Of a stretch of 64,000 nt of DNA, positions 1-9,486 are shown piece by piece (within the stretch, counting starts at the first letter, position 1; each line of letters starts with the position of its first letter). Made by a program: the position numbers and the translations under genes. The stretch spans positions 59,953 to 123,952 of the forward strand of contig JAQGJP010000029.1 in assembly GCA_028290545.1 (NCBI GenBank), read 5' to 3'. The notes under the pieces were generated by a model that did not search any database, was not told the DNA's origin, and was given only the letters and a program-made list of their open reading frames with translations. The stretch comes from Rhizobium sp. GTDB taxonomy: Bacteria; Pseudomonadota; Alphaproteobacteria; Rhizobiales; Rhizobiaceae.

Positions 1-1584
1 CCAGCGCCAATCCGGAACCTTTTTCAAGAACAGCCAGACCGGACGCCCGAGCATGCCGGCAAGGTGCGCCAGCGCGGTATCGGAAGTAATCACCAGGTCA
101 AGCGTCATCATCAGCGCGGCGGTATCGACGAAAGCATCGTCTCCGGCATCAAAGTCCGTTCCCGGCGTCAGCACTTCCATGCCATCCGGGAAGGGCTTTT
201 CGAGACCAAAGTGGCGCTGCAGCGAGATGAACTGGACCTTGCCGCTCACCCGAGCCAGCGGCGCCAGTTCTGAGACAGGCACAGACCGGCCGCGATCGAC
301 CGGAACGGTCGGATTTCCCTGCCAGGACAGGCCGATTCGCCACGGTTTCGGCGACTGGCCGCCGACCGCACCGAAACTCTGCCATTTAGCCCGCCGCTGC
401 GGCTCGATATCGATCCGGCCGATACCAGCCGGCACGCTTTCGGCATCGATCTTTGCAAGGTTCAGCAACGAAAGCAGTGGCAGATGCACATCATGAGCAG
501 GCAGCGGCACGTTATCGGACGCCAGTTCCAACGTACCCTTGCGGAACATGTCGAGGCGCGACAGCAGGCTGTGGAGCCGGCTCGGGCAGACGAAAATCAC
601 CCGGGAAGCGTGTCTCTGGGCAAAACCCAGCATCCGCAAAAACTGAAAAGTATCGCCGAAGCCCTGTTCATGGATGACAAGCAGCGTCTTGTCGCTGATC
701 GTCTCGCCATTCCAGCGCGGGCTCAGAGGCCGGGGCGACTTCGAAAGGGATCCCGCAACCTCAGACCGCAACTCGTAGTCGGGCCAGCCACCTTGCCAAT
801 CGCCCGCAAATAGCATGGTTATCGCGAGGTTGTACTTGAGAACCGCCCAGTCAGGCCATGCCTGAAGACCCGACTGGAAATGACGGATCGCCGCTTCCAC
901 CTGTCCGAGGCTCCTGAGCGAAACACCGGCATTGAGGAATGCAGCCTGGTGTTTCGGCTGACTTTTCAACAGCTTGTCGAATTCCCTGATCGCCTCCTGA
1001 TCCCGCCCCTGGTTCTGATGAAGCATCGCTGAATTGAACTGTGCATCGATGCTGTCGGGGGCCGCCCGAAGCGCTGCGGCAACCAGACCTTCCGCATCGC
1101 TCCACCGCTGCAGTTCCATGGCAATATGGCTCGCCTGGGTCAGAAGGCTTGGATGGTTCGGCGCTATCTCCAGTCCTTTGCGAATCGTGCCCCAGGCATC
1201 CTGGCTCTTCTTGAGTTGCATCTGCGCGAGGGCAAGATTGATGTAGCCGCCGGCGGCCTCAGGCTTGAGCGCAATCGACTTTTCCGCTGCCGCAAGCGCC
1301 TGATCCGACTGCCCCACCATCAACAAGGCGATCGAATGATTTTGATAGACGGCGGCCTGGCCCGGATCGAGCGCATGAGCCCTGTCAAAATGCTCGAGAG
1401 CGTCTTTTGACCGTCCAAGCAGATGAAGCGCGACACCGAGGTAGTGTTGCAGCGAGCCATTGTCCGGATCACCGGGTTCGAGTGTCTCGAGTCCCTGCAG
1501 GCCTTCCGCCAGGCGGCCCGCGCTCAGCAATCTGCGGCAATAATCGACGGTCAGCCGATCAATACCTATATTCTGTTCTCCCAT
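1..1584 (-). CDS. TPR-repeat glycosyltransferase-like protein (3' end outside window)
   Basis: The reading frame is open from an ATG at 1584 to the window edge, so at least 528 residues are present and the C-terminus is cut. Residues of roughly 40-260 form about six tetratricopeptide repeats, visible as recurring Ala/Leu/Gly positions and ...A...P endings such as ALKPEAAGGYINLALAQ. They are followed by the EQGFGDTFQFLRM motif common in TPR-linked transferases. The C-terminal part carries SDTALAHLAGMLGRPVWL, which resembles the nucleotide-sugar binding end of GT9 heptosyltransferases and GT41-like enzymes. The family usually transfers a sugar to protein or polysaccharide in the cytoplasm. It lies downstream of the giant secreted repeat protein on the same strand, so glycosylation of that protein is a reasonable but unproven idea. 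The substrate is unknown. Confidence 0.8.
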   Translation of the reverse strand, partial: MGEQNIGIDRLTVDYCRRLLSAGRLAEGLQGLETLEPGDPDNGSLQHYLGVALHLLGRSKDALEHFDRAHALDPGQAAVYQNHSIALLMVGQSDQALAAAEKSIALKPEAAGGYINLALAQMQLKKSQDAWGTIRKGLEIAPNHPSLLTQASHIAMELQRWSDAEGLVAAALRAAPDSIDAQFNSAMLHQNQGRDQEAIREFDKLLKSQPKHQAAFLNAGVSLRSLGQVEAAIRHFQSGLQAWPDWAVLKYNLAITMLFAGDWQGGWPDYELRSEVAGSLSKSPRPLSPRWNGETISDKTLLVIHEQGFGDTFQFLRMLGFAQRHASRVIFVCPSRLHSLLSRLDMFRKGTLELASDNVPLPAHDVHLPLLSLLNLAKIDAESVPAGIGRIDIEPQRRAKWQSFGAVGGQSPKPWRIGLSWQGNPTVPVDRGRSVPVSELAPLARVSGKVQFISLQRHFGLEKPFPDGMEVLTPGTDFDAGDDAFVDTAALMMTLDLVITSDTALAHLAGMLGRPVWLFLKKVPDWRW

Positions 1585-1675
1585 GCAACGCTCCTGAACC
1601 CCGCCTGCTTCGCGAAGCAGCAAACTACACCGTCCGGCGTTGCACGAAGCTTAAATAACCGTAACCGCAAATAAC

Positions 1676-2065
1676 CTATTGAATCTTGTATTTCTGATAG
1701 GATTTTTCTTCAACCAGGCCCGAACCCAGCGCAGTATTGACCTCGCGCTTCAGATCCGCCCGCTTATCGTTGCGAATGTAGACCGAGCGCGCCAGGGAAA
1801 TGAATTTCTCACCGAAATCACCGGCGTTTTCGCATTCACGGATATCGTCCTCTATGTCCCACAGTAACGCGTTTACTTCGTAGAGCGCGCCGGTGAGCCT
1901 CTCGATCTCGGGAATGCCGGCATTATCACCAAGCTTTTCGGTCAAAAGTGTCAACTCCTTGCGGACATTGGCGAGTTTTGCCTCATCGTGCATACGGTGC
2001 GATTTGATCTGCAGGATAGTGATCTTGTCAACCAACTCTCCCCACGAAACCGGTACCTCGATCAT
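1676..2065 (-). CDS. DUF6165-type small protein
   Basis: This 129-residue protein begins MIEVPVSWGELVDKITILQ. I chose the ATG at 2065 because the longer in-frame start (2116) adds a hydrophobic leader that looks accidental. The pattern, with a KITIL motif near the start, a central acidic helix (LLWDIEDDIRECE) and a YIRNDKRADLK motif, matches my recollection of the DUF6165 family. That family is short, soluble and without assigned activity, and is often found beside TPR-glycosyltransferases. It has no signal peptide or membrane segment. It sits between the terminator of the giant repeat gene and the TPR-glycosyltransferase, 91 bp upstream of the latter, and may be co-transcribed with it. Function unknown. 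Confidence 0.65.
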   Translation of the reverse strand: MIEVPVSWGELVDKITILQIKSHRMHDEAKLANVRKELTLLTEKLGDNAGIPEIERLTGALYEVNALLWDIEDDIRECENAGDFGEKFISLARSVYIRNDKRADLKREVNTALGSGLVEEKSYQKYKIQ

Positions 2066-2128
2066 GAACGCCCTCACCTGAAGCCAAAGAATCAACTTGC
2101 GATATCCTAACGGCATCGGCGCAAATTG

Positions 2129-2162
2129 AAAAACAAAAAGGGCGCGGCTTGCGCCGCGCCCT
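2129..2162 (-). terminator. Rho-independent terminator of the giant repeat gene
   Basis: A perfect 9-bp GC-rich stem (2140-2148 with 2153-2161, loop TTGC) is followed on the minus strand by the T-rich run complementary to 2125-2139. It lies 23 bp past the stop of the repeat protein gene, which separates that transcript from the DUF6165/TPR pair. Confidence 0.85.
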
Positions 2163-2184
2163 CTGCTTGCAGTTTGCCGGAATT

Positions 2185-5100
2185 TTAGTTCCAGCTGAGG
2201 TCCGATTCGTCGAAGCCGCCTGCGCCAATGCTCGTCAACGTGATCGTCAGATCAGCTGTGTCATCGCCATCGGTATCGATTTTGAGCTGATTGGTGGTCG
2301 TGTCGAAGTAGGCTTCAGCCGAGCCGGCTCCAGCTGTGAAGGAACCAGGGTCATCACCAAGGTAGGTGAAGCCGCTTGTTGTAATCACACCGGTATCAAG
2401 GACAACCATATCCACAGCAGTCACGAAGTCGCTGATGGTATGCGTACCACCCGCAGAGGCTGCGGTGAAGTGGAACTCATCCGCTCCGCCTTCACCGGCG
2501 AGCACATTGGTGCCGCCCACAACATGGATGATGTCGTTACCGCTGCCAAGGCTGGCCGTCACACCACCTGCTGTGACCGTGATATCGTTATCGCGGATGC
2601 TGCCGGTGATAGTGTCGACGTTCGCTACAGTCACATTGCCGGTACCCAGGAAGACCAAGGTGTCGGAGCCACTGACGAAGTCGATGGTGCCGCCATCGTA
2701 GTTTGCCTTCAGCGACAATACGTCGTCGCCGGTGCTGCCGGTGACATTTTCGACAGAACCCAGAACCGCGGTCGCCGCAGCGCTGAAGGTCACGGTATCG
2801 TTGCCGTCACCGAGGTTGTAGCCCCCTGTACCGCTCGTGCTGACCGTAATCGTATCAGCACCCGATCCGCCAACCACTGATTCCACATTGCTGATCGTCA
2901 GTATGTTGGTGAAGTTGCCAAGCGTTATCCGGTCGGCCGTACCGGCACCAAGGTCGATATTCATGCCTGCCGTATCGGTGAACGTCACCTTGTCGTCAAG
3001 CGCGCCACCCGTCACAGCTTCCACACCGCTGATGCTTACCGCATTGCCGCTGGCTCCCAATGTCAGAGAGTCTGCGCCAGTGCCTAGATTGAACGCACCG
3101 GAGTACGCGTCGCTCGCACCATCGATAATCACGAGATCGGCACCCGAGCCACCCGTGACAGTTTCAACGTTCAGCACCGTCAGGTTGGTTGCACCATTGT
3201 TGCCCAGGGCCAAGGTGTCGTCACCGTCTCCGAGGTCAACATAGGTTGATGCAATCACAGCAGAGTAGGTAACGGCATCATCTGCCGAGCTGCCGGTGAC
3301 CGATTCCACGCTTGCCAGGGTCGCAGTCAACGCGTCGGTACCCGATGCGTCCAGTACGTCCGAACCCGTGCCGAGATCCATCGAGTAAACAACGCCACCG
3401 CCCATGGTAACCAGATCGACTGCCGTCGAACCGATGACGGTTTCGATGCCCGCCAGGGTGAGAGTACCACCCGTACCGAAGGTCAGCGAGTCCAACCCGA
3501 GACCGAGATCGATCTGTCCTTCAGTCCAGGCGCCGCTGAGGATCACACCGTCTGCGTTTGTGCCGCCGGTTACAATATCGGAGGCTACCACCGTGACCAG
3601 GCTGTTGACGAAGTTACCAAGCACCACTGTATCTGCAGTGCCCGCAGCGAGATCAATCGTAACACCCGTTGCTCCTGCCGTGAACGTGATCAGGTCTTCA
3701 CCAGCACCGCCCGTGACGACTTCGACCCCCGACACACTGATCGTGCCGCCAGCCGCATCAAGGATGACGGTATCTGCAGTGCCAGCACCGAGATTGAAGA
3801 TGCCGCCAGTAACGGCCTCGCCAATCGTGATATTGTCAGTAGCCACACCGCCGGTGACGGTTTGGGCACCAGTCACGACGACAGTGCCACCGCCTGCAGC
3901 CATGGTGAGGCTCTCGACATCATCGACGACGCCCGCCGTAGGAGAGTCGCCAAGCGTAACCTTGTCAACACCGGTGTTGCCGGTGATGGTTTCAGCGCCG
4001 CTGATTGTCAGCGTACCACCTGCTGCATCGAAGCGAAGCTCGTCGGCGGCGCCGCCGGCCAGATCGAAGGTACCGGCCGTGTAAACCGCACCCAAGGTGA
4101 CCACATCGGCGGAGGCGCTGCCCGTCAGGTTTTCGACGCCCGTTACCGTAATGGCCGTATCGGTGGTCGCACCTGTAAGGGTAACACTATCGGTCCCGGT
4201 ACCGAGGTTGATGACCGAGCCCGCCGACACGTCGCCAGTGACAAAGATCTGATCTCCCAAGGTATTGCCGGTAATCGTTTCGACTTCGGAAACGGTGACG
4301 TTGGCGTTGATAAACTTGCCGAGCGTCAGCGTGTCGATGCCGGCATCCATGTCGAAAGTCGCACCGCTGATAGCGGCACCAGTCGTCACCGCATCGGCGA
4401 CAGCGCTACCGGTGATGACTTCGGTGCCGGATACCGTCAGCGTGGCACCCGTGCTTGCGAATGTCAGCGTATCAGCGCCGGCACCAAGGCTTACGGAAGT
4501 CGTCACGCCGGTGTCGGCGAGGACGATGGTATCGTCGGCAGCGGCGCCCTTGATGGTCTCAATATTGGTCGCGGTGACAATATTGATGCCACTTGCGGCG
4601 CCTCCGAGCGTCAACGTATCGGTATCGGCGCCGAGATTGATCTCGCCGTCGAAGACCGTGCCGAGCGTGATGACCTGGCTGCTTGCACCGCCAACAATCG
4701 ACTCGATGTTGTAGAGCGTTGCGGTAACACTTGCGCCAGTGATGTTGATGGTATCGTCACCCGCATCGGTAGAAAGATCGATGTTCAATCCCGCGGTCTG
4801 TGTCGCGGTGATCGTGATCGTGTCATCCAGGGCACTGCCGAGCACGCTCTCGACATTGGTGATCGTCACCACCCCAGCGGTGTCGGCTGCGGACATGTCG
4901 AGGGTATCGACGCCCAGGCCCAGATCGATGGTTGATCCACCACTCATGTCGCCATCAAACTTGATGACGTCAGCCGCCTTGTTACCGGTAATGGTCTCGA
5001 CTTCGATGACGGTGACAATATTGGCCGCAGTGGACAGGATCAGCCTATCGGCGCCGCCATCCAGGTCGACGGTTACGTTGGTAAGCCCGCCACCAGCAGT

Positions 5101-7533
5101 GATGATGTCGATGCCGACATCGCCGGTGACTGTTTCGACATTTTGCACCGTCAGGGTAGCACCGCCATCATCGAGCGTCAGGGTGTCAGTACCCGCGCCG
5201 AGGTTGATGGTCAGGGCAGCCCCGTCCGTCAGGGTAACGAGATCGGAAGCAGCGCCGCCTGTAATCGTTTCGATGCCCGCGGCAGTCAACGTGTTGGTAT
5301 CGCTGTTCGTACCGATCAGCGTCAGCGAGTCGCCGTCAGTACCGAGATCGATAGTGCCTTCGAAAACGCTTCCGAGTGTAATGACCTGCGTGCTTGCGCC
5401 GGCGGTGATGGTTTCGATGTCCGTGACCGTTGCCGTGACATTCGCACCCGTCAGGATGAGCGTATCGCCCGTGCCGCCATCGAGGTCGATCTTGATGCCA
5501 CCCGTTTGGCTGACATTGATCGTGACGGTATCATCGAAGCCGCTGCCGATAACGCTCTCGATGTTCTTGATCGTGACAGTACTACCAGCGCTCTGACCTG
5601 AGAGGTCGAGAACGTCGACGCCCGCACCCAGGTCGATGGTCGAACCGCTGGCATTGCTAACCAGGACGACTGTGTCCGCCAGCTTGCCACCATTGATGGT
5701 TTCGACATCTTCGACATTGACCGAGTTGTTTGCAAAGTTGCCGAGATTGAGGGTATCGTTTCCATCGTCGAGCGTGATCACATCGCCGGCCGCAACCGCG
5801 CCCAGAGTAATGATGTCGGCTGTCGTGGCTCCGATCACGGTTTCCGCATTCGAAACCGTCAAGGTGCCGCCGGAATTGGTGGCTGCGGTGAGATCAAGAA
5901 TATCATCACCGGCGGCGAATTTGATAGTCACGCCGTCCGCAGCACCTGCGAGGACGACGGTGTCGTCGCCGCTCTTACCGGTAATAGTCTCGACGTTGGA
6001 AACTGTGACCGTGTTGTCGAAACCGGCAAAGAGGGTCAGCGTATCCTTGCCGGTACCCGAGCCAAGGTCAATCGTCGAGCCGGTCGCCTGGGAGTTGAAG
6101 ATGATCTCGTCGCTCTTCACGCTGCCGGTAATGATTTCGACATTCATGACCGTCAAACCGACGGAGCCGTTATTCAGTGTCAGGGTGTCTTCGTCGCCAG
6201 CAAGGTTGATCGTCGATTTCGTGATTGCCAGGTCCACAGTCACGTCGTCAGCTGCGGCGTTGCCGAGAACCGACTCGACGTTGTTCACTGTTGCGACGTT
6301 GGTAAAATTGTCGAGCGTCAGCGTGTCGGAGCCCTTTCCGAGATCGATCGTGCCCGTCGAAAATTCGCCGGACAAAACCACGGTGTCGGTGGCAACGCCA
6401 CCGGTGACAATTTCCACGTTGGATAGGGTAACGCTGCCTGCGACCTTGCCGAGAACAAGCGTATCGGTGCCGGCAGCAAGGTCGAGCGCAAGATTTGCTA
6501 CGCCGTTGAATGTGACAACGTCAGCGTTGGTGCTACCGACAATGCTTTCGACACTGGATACCGTGACTGTGCCGCCGGTCGTGTCCAGCGTCAGCAGGTC
6601 GGTGCCTGTGCCGAGATTGAATGTGCCGGTCGTGCCGTGGACGGTGACCGAGTCGCCATTGTTGCCGCCGGTGACAGTTTCGACATTATAGACATCGATC
6701 GAATTGGTATAGTTGCCGAGGACAAGGCGGTCATTACCAAGGCCGAGATCGATGTTGCCTTCGGTAATACGGTTTCCAATGGTGACGACGTCCGCGCTGT
6801 CACCGCCGAGGACCGATTCTATGCCCTTGATAGTGATATTGTTGGCCGCATCAGCCAGGACCAGCGTGTCGTCGCCGCCACCCAGGTTGAACAAGCCGCC
6901 CTTCTGCGCAACCGCGACGGTGATAACGTCATCGCCTTCGCCACCGGTTACGGTTTCGATGTTCGAAACAGTGACAGTGCCGCCATCATCGCTGAGGATC
7001 AGCTTGTCGTTGCCACCGGCCAGATTAACCGTACCGCTCAGCGCTGCGTCGGCGGTAACCGTGTCGGCGCCGCTGTTGCCGTTGATGACATCAACGTTGG
7101 TTACAAAGATGTTGTTTGCGAATTTGCCGAGGTTGACCGTGTCAGTACCAGCGCCCAGGTCGATTGTCACACCGGACGTCGCGGCACCAAATGTGAGGAC
7201 TTCCGTGCCCGCAAGGCCCACGATGGTTTCGATGTTGGCGACGGTCAGCGTTCCACCGGCGGCGGCAAAGTTTAGCTGGTCGTCGTCATCGCCGAGGTTG
7301 ATGTTGACGGCGTCGGCATCCATGAGGGTGACGAGGTCGCTGCCCGCGCTGCCCTTGACAGTTTCCACGCTCGTGAGAGCGACAGTATTGCCATCGCCCT
7401 TCATTTCCAGGCGGTCATTGCCGCCGCCCAGGTTCAGAGAGTCATTGTCGGATTTGCTCAGGACGATGTTGTCCACAGCGGTTCCGGCGCCCGCCACAAC
7501 GGTACTTAAGTCACTTACAGTTTGAATAGACAT
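2185..7533 (-). CDS. Giant tandem-repeat RTX-like secreted protein (1782 aa)
   Basis: Translation from the ATG at 7533, preceded by AAAGGGG, gives 1782 residues; an upstream in-frame ATG (7581) lacks a good ribosome binding site. From about residue 30 to 1650 the protein is a string of about 35 degenerate repeats of 45-47 residues. Each repeat has a strand ending NVETVTG(G/S), an acidic A-D-x-V-T-x turn, and a G-x-x-I-D-L-G-x-G-x-D-T-L-x-L segment that resembles one RTX calcium-binding nonapeptide. I saw no cysteine and very few aromatic residues. There is no N-terminal signal peptide. The end (VLAGEGGADEFHF, then a Gly/Asp/Thr-rich tail ending DESDLSWN) fits a type I secretion substrate. A beta-solenoid surface or matrix protein is likely. 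No ABC/MFP secretion genes are in the window. It follows the caspase-like gene on the same strand with a 116-bp gap. Confidence 0.85.
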   Translation of the reverse strand: MSIQTVSDLSTVVAGAGTAVDNIVLSKSDNDSLNLGGGNDRLEMKGDGNTVALTSVETVKGSAGSDLVTLMDADAVNINLGDDDDQLNFAAAGGTLTVANIETIVGLAGTEVLTFGAATSGVTIDLGAGTDTVNLGKFANNIFVTNVDVINGNSGADTVTADAALSGTVNLAGGNDKLILSDDGGTVTVSNIETVTGGEGDDVITVAVAQKGGLFNLGGGDDTLVLADAANNITIKGIESVLGGDSADVVTIGNRITEGNIDLGLGNDRLVLGNYTNSIDVYNVETVTGGNNGDSVTVHGTTGTFNLGTGTDLLTLDTTGGTVTVSSVESIVGSTNADVVTFNGVANLALDLAAGTDTLVLGKVAGSVTLSNVEIVTGGVATDTVVLSGEFSTGTIDLGKGSDTLTLDNFTNVATVNNVESVLGNAAADDVTVDLAITKSTINLAGDEDTLTLNNGSVGLTVMNVEIITGSVKSDEIIFNSQATGSTIDLGSGTGKDTLTLFAGFDNTVTVSNVETITGKSGDDTVVLAGAADGVTIKFAAGDDILDLTAATNSGGTLTVSNAETVIGATTADIITLGAVAAGDVITLDDGNDTLNLGNFANNSVNVEDVETINGGKLADTVVLVSNASGSTIDLGAGVDVLDLSGQSAGSTVTIKNIESVIGSGFDDTVTINVSQTGGIKIDLDGGTGDTLILTGANVTATVTDIETITAGASTQVITLGSVFEGTIDLGTDGDSLTLIGTNSDTNTLTAAGIETITGGAASDLVTLTDGAALTINLGAGTDTLTLDDGGATLTVQNVETVTGDVGIDIITAGGGLTNVTVDLDGGADRLILSTAANIVTVIEVETITGNKAADVIKFDGDMSGGSTIDLGLGVDTLDMSAADTAGVVTITNVESVLGSALDDTITITATQTAGLNIDLSTDAGDDTINITGASVTATLYNIESIVGGASSQVITLGTVFDGEINLGADTDTLTLGGAASGINIVTATNIETIKGAAADDTIVLADTGVTTSVSLGAGADTLTFASTGATLTVSGTEVITGSAVADAVTTGAAISGATFDMDAGIDTLTLGKFINANVTVSEVETITGNTLGDQIFVTGDVSAGSVINLGTGTDSVTLTGATTDTAITVTGVENLTGSASADVVTLGAVYTAGTFDLAGGAADELRFDAAGGTLTISGAETITGNTGVDKVTLGDSPTAGVVDDVESLTMAAGGGTVVVTGAQTVTGGVATDNITIGEAVTGGIFNLGAGTADTVILDAAGGTISVSGVEVVTGGAGEDLITFTAGATGVTIDLAAGTADTVVLGNFVNSLVTVVASDIVTGGTNADGVILSGAWTEGQIDLGLGLDSLTFGTGGTLTLAGIETVIGSTAVDLVTMGGGVVYSMDLGTGSDVLDASGTDALTATLASVESVTGSSADDAVTYSAVIASTYVDLGDGDDTLALGNNGATNLTVLNVETVTGGSGADLVIIDGASDAYSGAFNLGTGADSLTLGASGNAVSISGVEAVTGGALDDKVTFTDTAGMNIDLGAGTADRITLGNFTNILTISNVESVVGGSGADTITVSTSGTGGYNLGDGNDTVTFSAAATAVLGSVENVTGSTGDDVLSLKANYDGGTIDFVSGSDTLVFLGTGNVTVANVDTITGSIRDNDITVTAGGVTASLGSGNDIIHVVGGTNVLAGEGGADEFHFTAASAGGTHTISDFVTAVDMVVLDTGVITTSGFTYLGDDPGSFTAGAGSAEAYFDTTTNQLKIDTDGDDTADLTITLTSIGAGGFDESDLSWN

Positions 7534-7649
7534 TAGATACGGCCCCTTTTCACGTATTTCCATCGTGATCCTAAAGGGCAATGCTTACTTAATTCTTACT
7601 TGCGGTTAGCATGGAATCACAATTCAACCAGACTAAATTAGGGGTATCG

Positions 7650-9218
7650 TCAATTTTTGCGTGTATAGATGGGTGTGACCGCAACGGCGGTATCCGTGCC
7701 GTCTATCCTGGTGGAGAGACTCTGCAACAGTTCCTTGGGTGTTACCCCACGCGCCATCGCACGACCGATGGCCTCCAGCGGTTCATTGGAAGTTACTGTT
7801 ACCAAATGATCTGAACCAAATGGCGCAACCACTTGCATTTCTTTCAGAAATGTCTTGTTTGACGCTTCCCCGTCAATGACCATGTCAAGGAATTGCACCT
7901 CGCCGGTATTGGCCAGGTTGAAGACAAGCATGTTGCGATACCGTCCACGCAAGGCATCGAATTTGATTCTTTCACCTGCGCGGTAAAGTGACTTTTCCGG
8001 AGTGATCCTGGTCTTCCCCGGATTTCTGGATGCAACCGCCTTCAGAAAATCCAGCAGGATAAATTTCGATACCACGTCATTGACCGTGTACGCACTGATA
8101 TGCTCAGCCGCCACATCCCCGTTGGGGGTGATAAATATGCCCTTCCTGGCATCCCATTGATAAGGAAATGCACCCGCCACGGTGTCTTCCGGCTGAATAT
8201 CCGCGCCCGTCACCAAAATCGGCAATACCGGCTTGAAACCGAGTTCGCGGGCCATGGGCTGCGGCCGGCTGGAGCTTTGTCCCACCGCTTCATTCGCCAA
8301 CTCCGTGGATTCCCGCGGCTGCACAGCGAGCAGGATCTCATCTGCCGAGCGGGCGGCGAGTGGCGTGAAGACGGGCGTCTGGAGCGACTCGGAGCGCATA
8401 CGCACCGTTGCCAGCACATAGTCCTCTGTTTCGTTGCGTGTGATGATGCCGTCCTGGTTTCGGTCCGCCAGACCTTCGATCGCGCGTGCGACGCTCCAGC
8501 TAAGCGCGCCCCTGGCCTGGCCGTTGATGACGACTTCCGGAACAGGCAGTGCCTCGGGCGTCGCCGCCAGCATGGTGACATTCGCCGGCAATACGGATTG
8601 TTCCGTTTGGGGTGCGGGCTCGCCGTCTTTCATCAACCGCGCGAACAGTTCCCCGAGAAGGCGCGACTTGCCAAGATCGACAAATCGCAACTTGCCGTTG
8701 ACGGCACGCTCCATGCCTCCCGCGTGGCAGGAGTCGGCGATCAGGACCACACGAACGCCGCGGTTCGAAGCCTCGGTGAACCATTGCGAGAGTTCATTGT
8801 CGAAAACCGTTTCGCGCCAGGTTTCGCGGATATTCCTGGGATTGAAACCAGGCAGCACCCAGAACTCGTCTAAGCCGTCCTTCTCTTCACCGCTATTGCG
8901 CTGTGGCGCCTGGGCGCCGTGGCCGGCATAGGACAGAAAGACCACATCACCCGGCTTCGCCTCGCTGATGAGCGATCGCCAGCTGCCGGTCACGTTGATT
9001 TTCGTCGCATCCTGATCCAACAGGGTTATGACCCGGGCCGCGCCGCTGCGGTTCAGCGCCTGCGTTATATCCAGCGCATCGTTTCGCGCACCATCCAGGG
9101 TTGGTACATAGGTATAATTGTTGACTCCAATCACAAGCCCGAATGTGCGTCCGGCATGAGCAAGACCGGGAGCTGCGAAAAGCAGGACGATCGCAAGAAG
9201 ACGCATCATGGCGGGCAT
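7650..9218 (-). CDS. Exported caspase-like (peptidase C14) protein with DUF4384-like C-terminus
   Basis: The start at 9218 is preceded by GGAG with 7-bp spacing and gives 522 residues, beginning with a signal peptide (MMRLLAIVLLFAAPGLAHA). Residues 22-290 form a caspase fold: strand FGLVIGVNNY, the catalytic His in FLSYAGHGAQ (about residue 100) and the catalytic Cys in IADSCHAGG (about residue 164). Both dyad residues are intact. The region from about 320 to 500 (for example RNMLVFNLANTGEVQFL) resembles the DUF4384 module often fused to caspase-like domains. The protein should act in the periplasm or outside. It lies 116 bp upstream of the giant repeat gene on the same strand and is divergent from the serralysin, so a role in processing secreted partners is plausible. 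Substrate specificity is not known. Confidence 0.88.
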   Translation of the reverse strand: MPAMMRLLAIVLLFAAPGLAHAGRTFGLVIGVNNYTYVPTLDGARNDALDITQALNRSGAARVITLLDQDATKINVTGSWRSLISEAKPGDVVFLSYAGHGAQAPQRNSGEEKDGLDEFWVLPGFNPRNIRETWRETVFDNELSQWFTEASNRGVRVVLIADSCHAGGMERAVNGKLRFVDLGKSRLLGELFARLMKDGEPAPQTEQSVLPANVTMLAATPEALPVPEVVINGQARGALSWSVARAIEGLADRNQDGIITRNETEDYVLATVRMRSESLQTPVFTPLAARSADEILLAVQPRESTELANEAVGQSSSRPQPMARELGFKPVLPILVTGADIQPEDTVAGAFPYQWDARKGIFITPNGDVAAEHISAYTVNDVVSKFILLDFLKAVASRNPGKTRITPEKSLYRAGERIKFDALRGRYRNMLVFNLANTGEVQFLDMVIDGEASNKTFLKEMQVVAPFGSDHLVTVTSNEPLEAIGRAMARGVTPKELLQSLSTRIDGTDTAVAVTPIYTRKN

Positions 9219-9486
9219 AAAGACACTCCAGAGGGCTCTGAGTACAGAAAGCATGGGTGGACGGTTCGTGGTGACGTCAAGATGACGTGCCGGCGCCCTA
9301 CTCTATTCTATATCCTCGGGCGAGGTCCCCGCAAGTCGACTGGCAATATGACGGGAAAACGATAAAATACTATGCGCAAGCATTTTAACAACGATTTCGA
9401 TCGATGAAAACCGTTTCTGAAACGTCACCGATTTGGATCGATGGACGATTCAGAACAGCTCAGCCGAACCAAAGCGGGAGACAACT

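Noticed and set aside
2149..7525. Long plus-strand open frames opposite the giant repeat gene (for example 3404-4084, 3862-4935, 5636-6691)
   Set aside because: They arise because the repeat composition leaves several frames open. The products are low-complexity (Ser/Val/Pro or Gly/Asp/Arg-rich) and lack ribosome binding sites, while the minus-strand frame is continuous and has coherent domain structure.
2185..7533. DNA repeats that could suggest a CRISPR or satellite array
   Set aside because: The repeats are degenerate at DNA level, in phase with codons and of about 138 bp, so they encode protein repeats.
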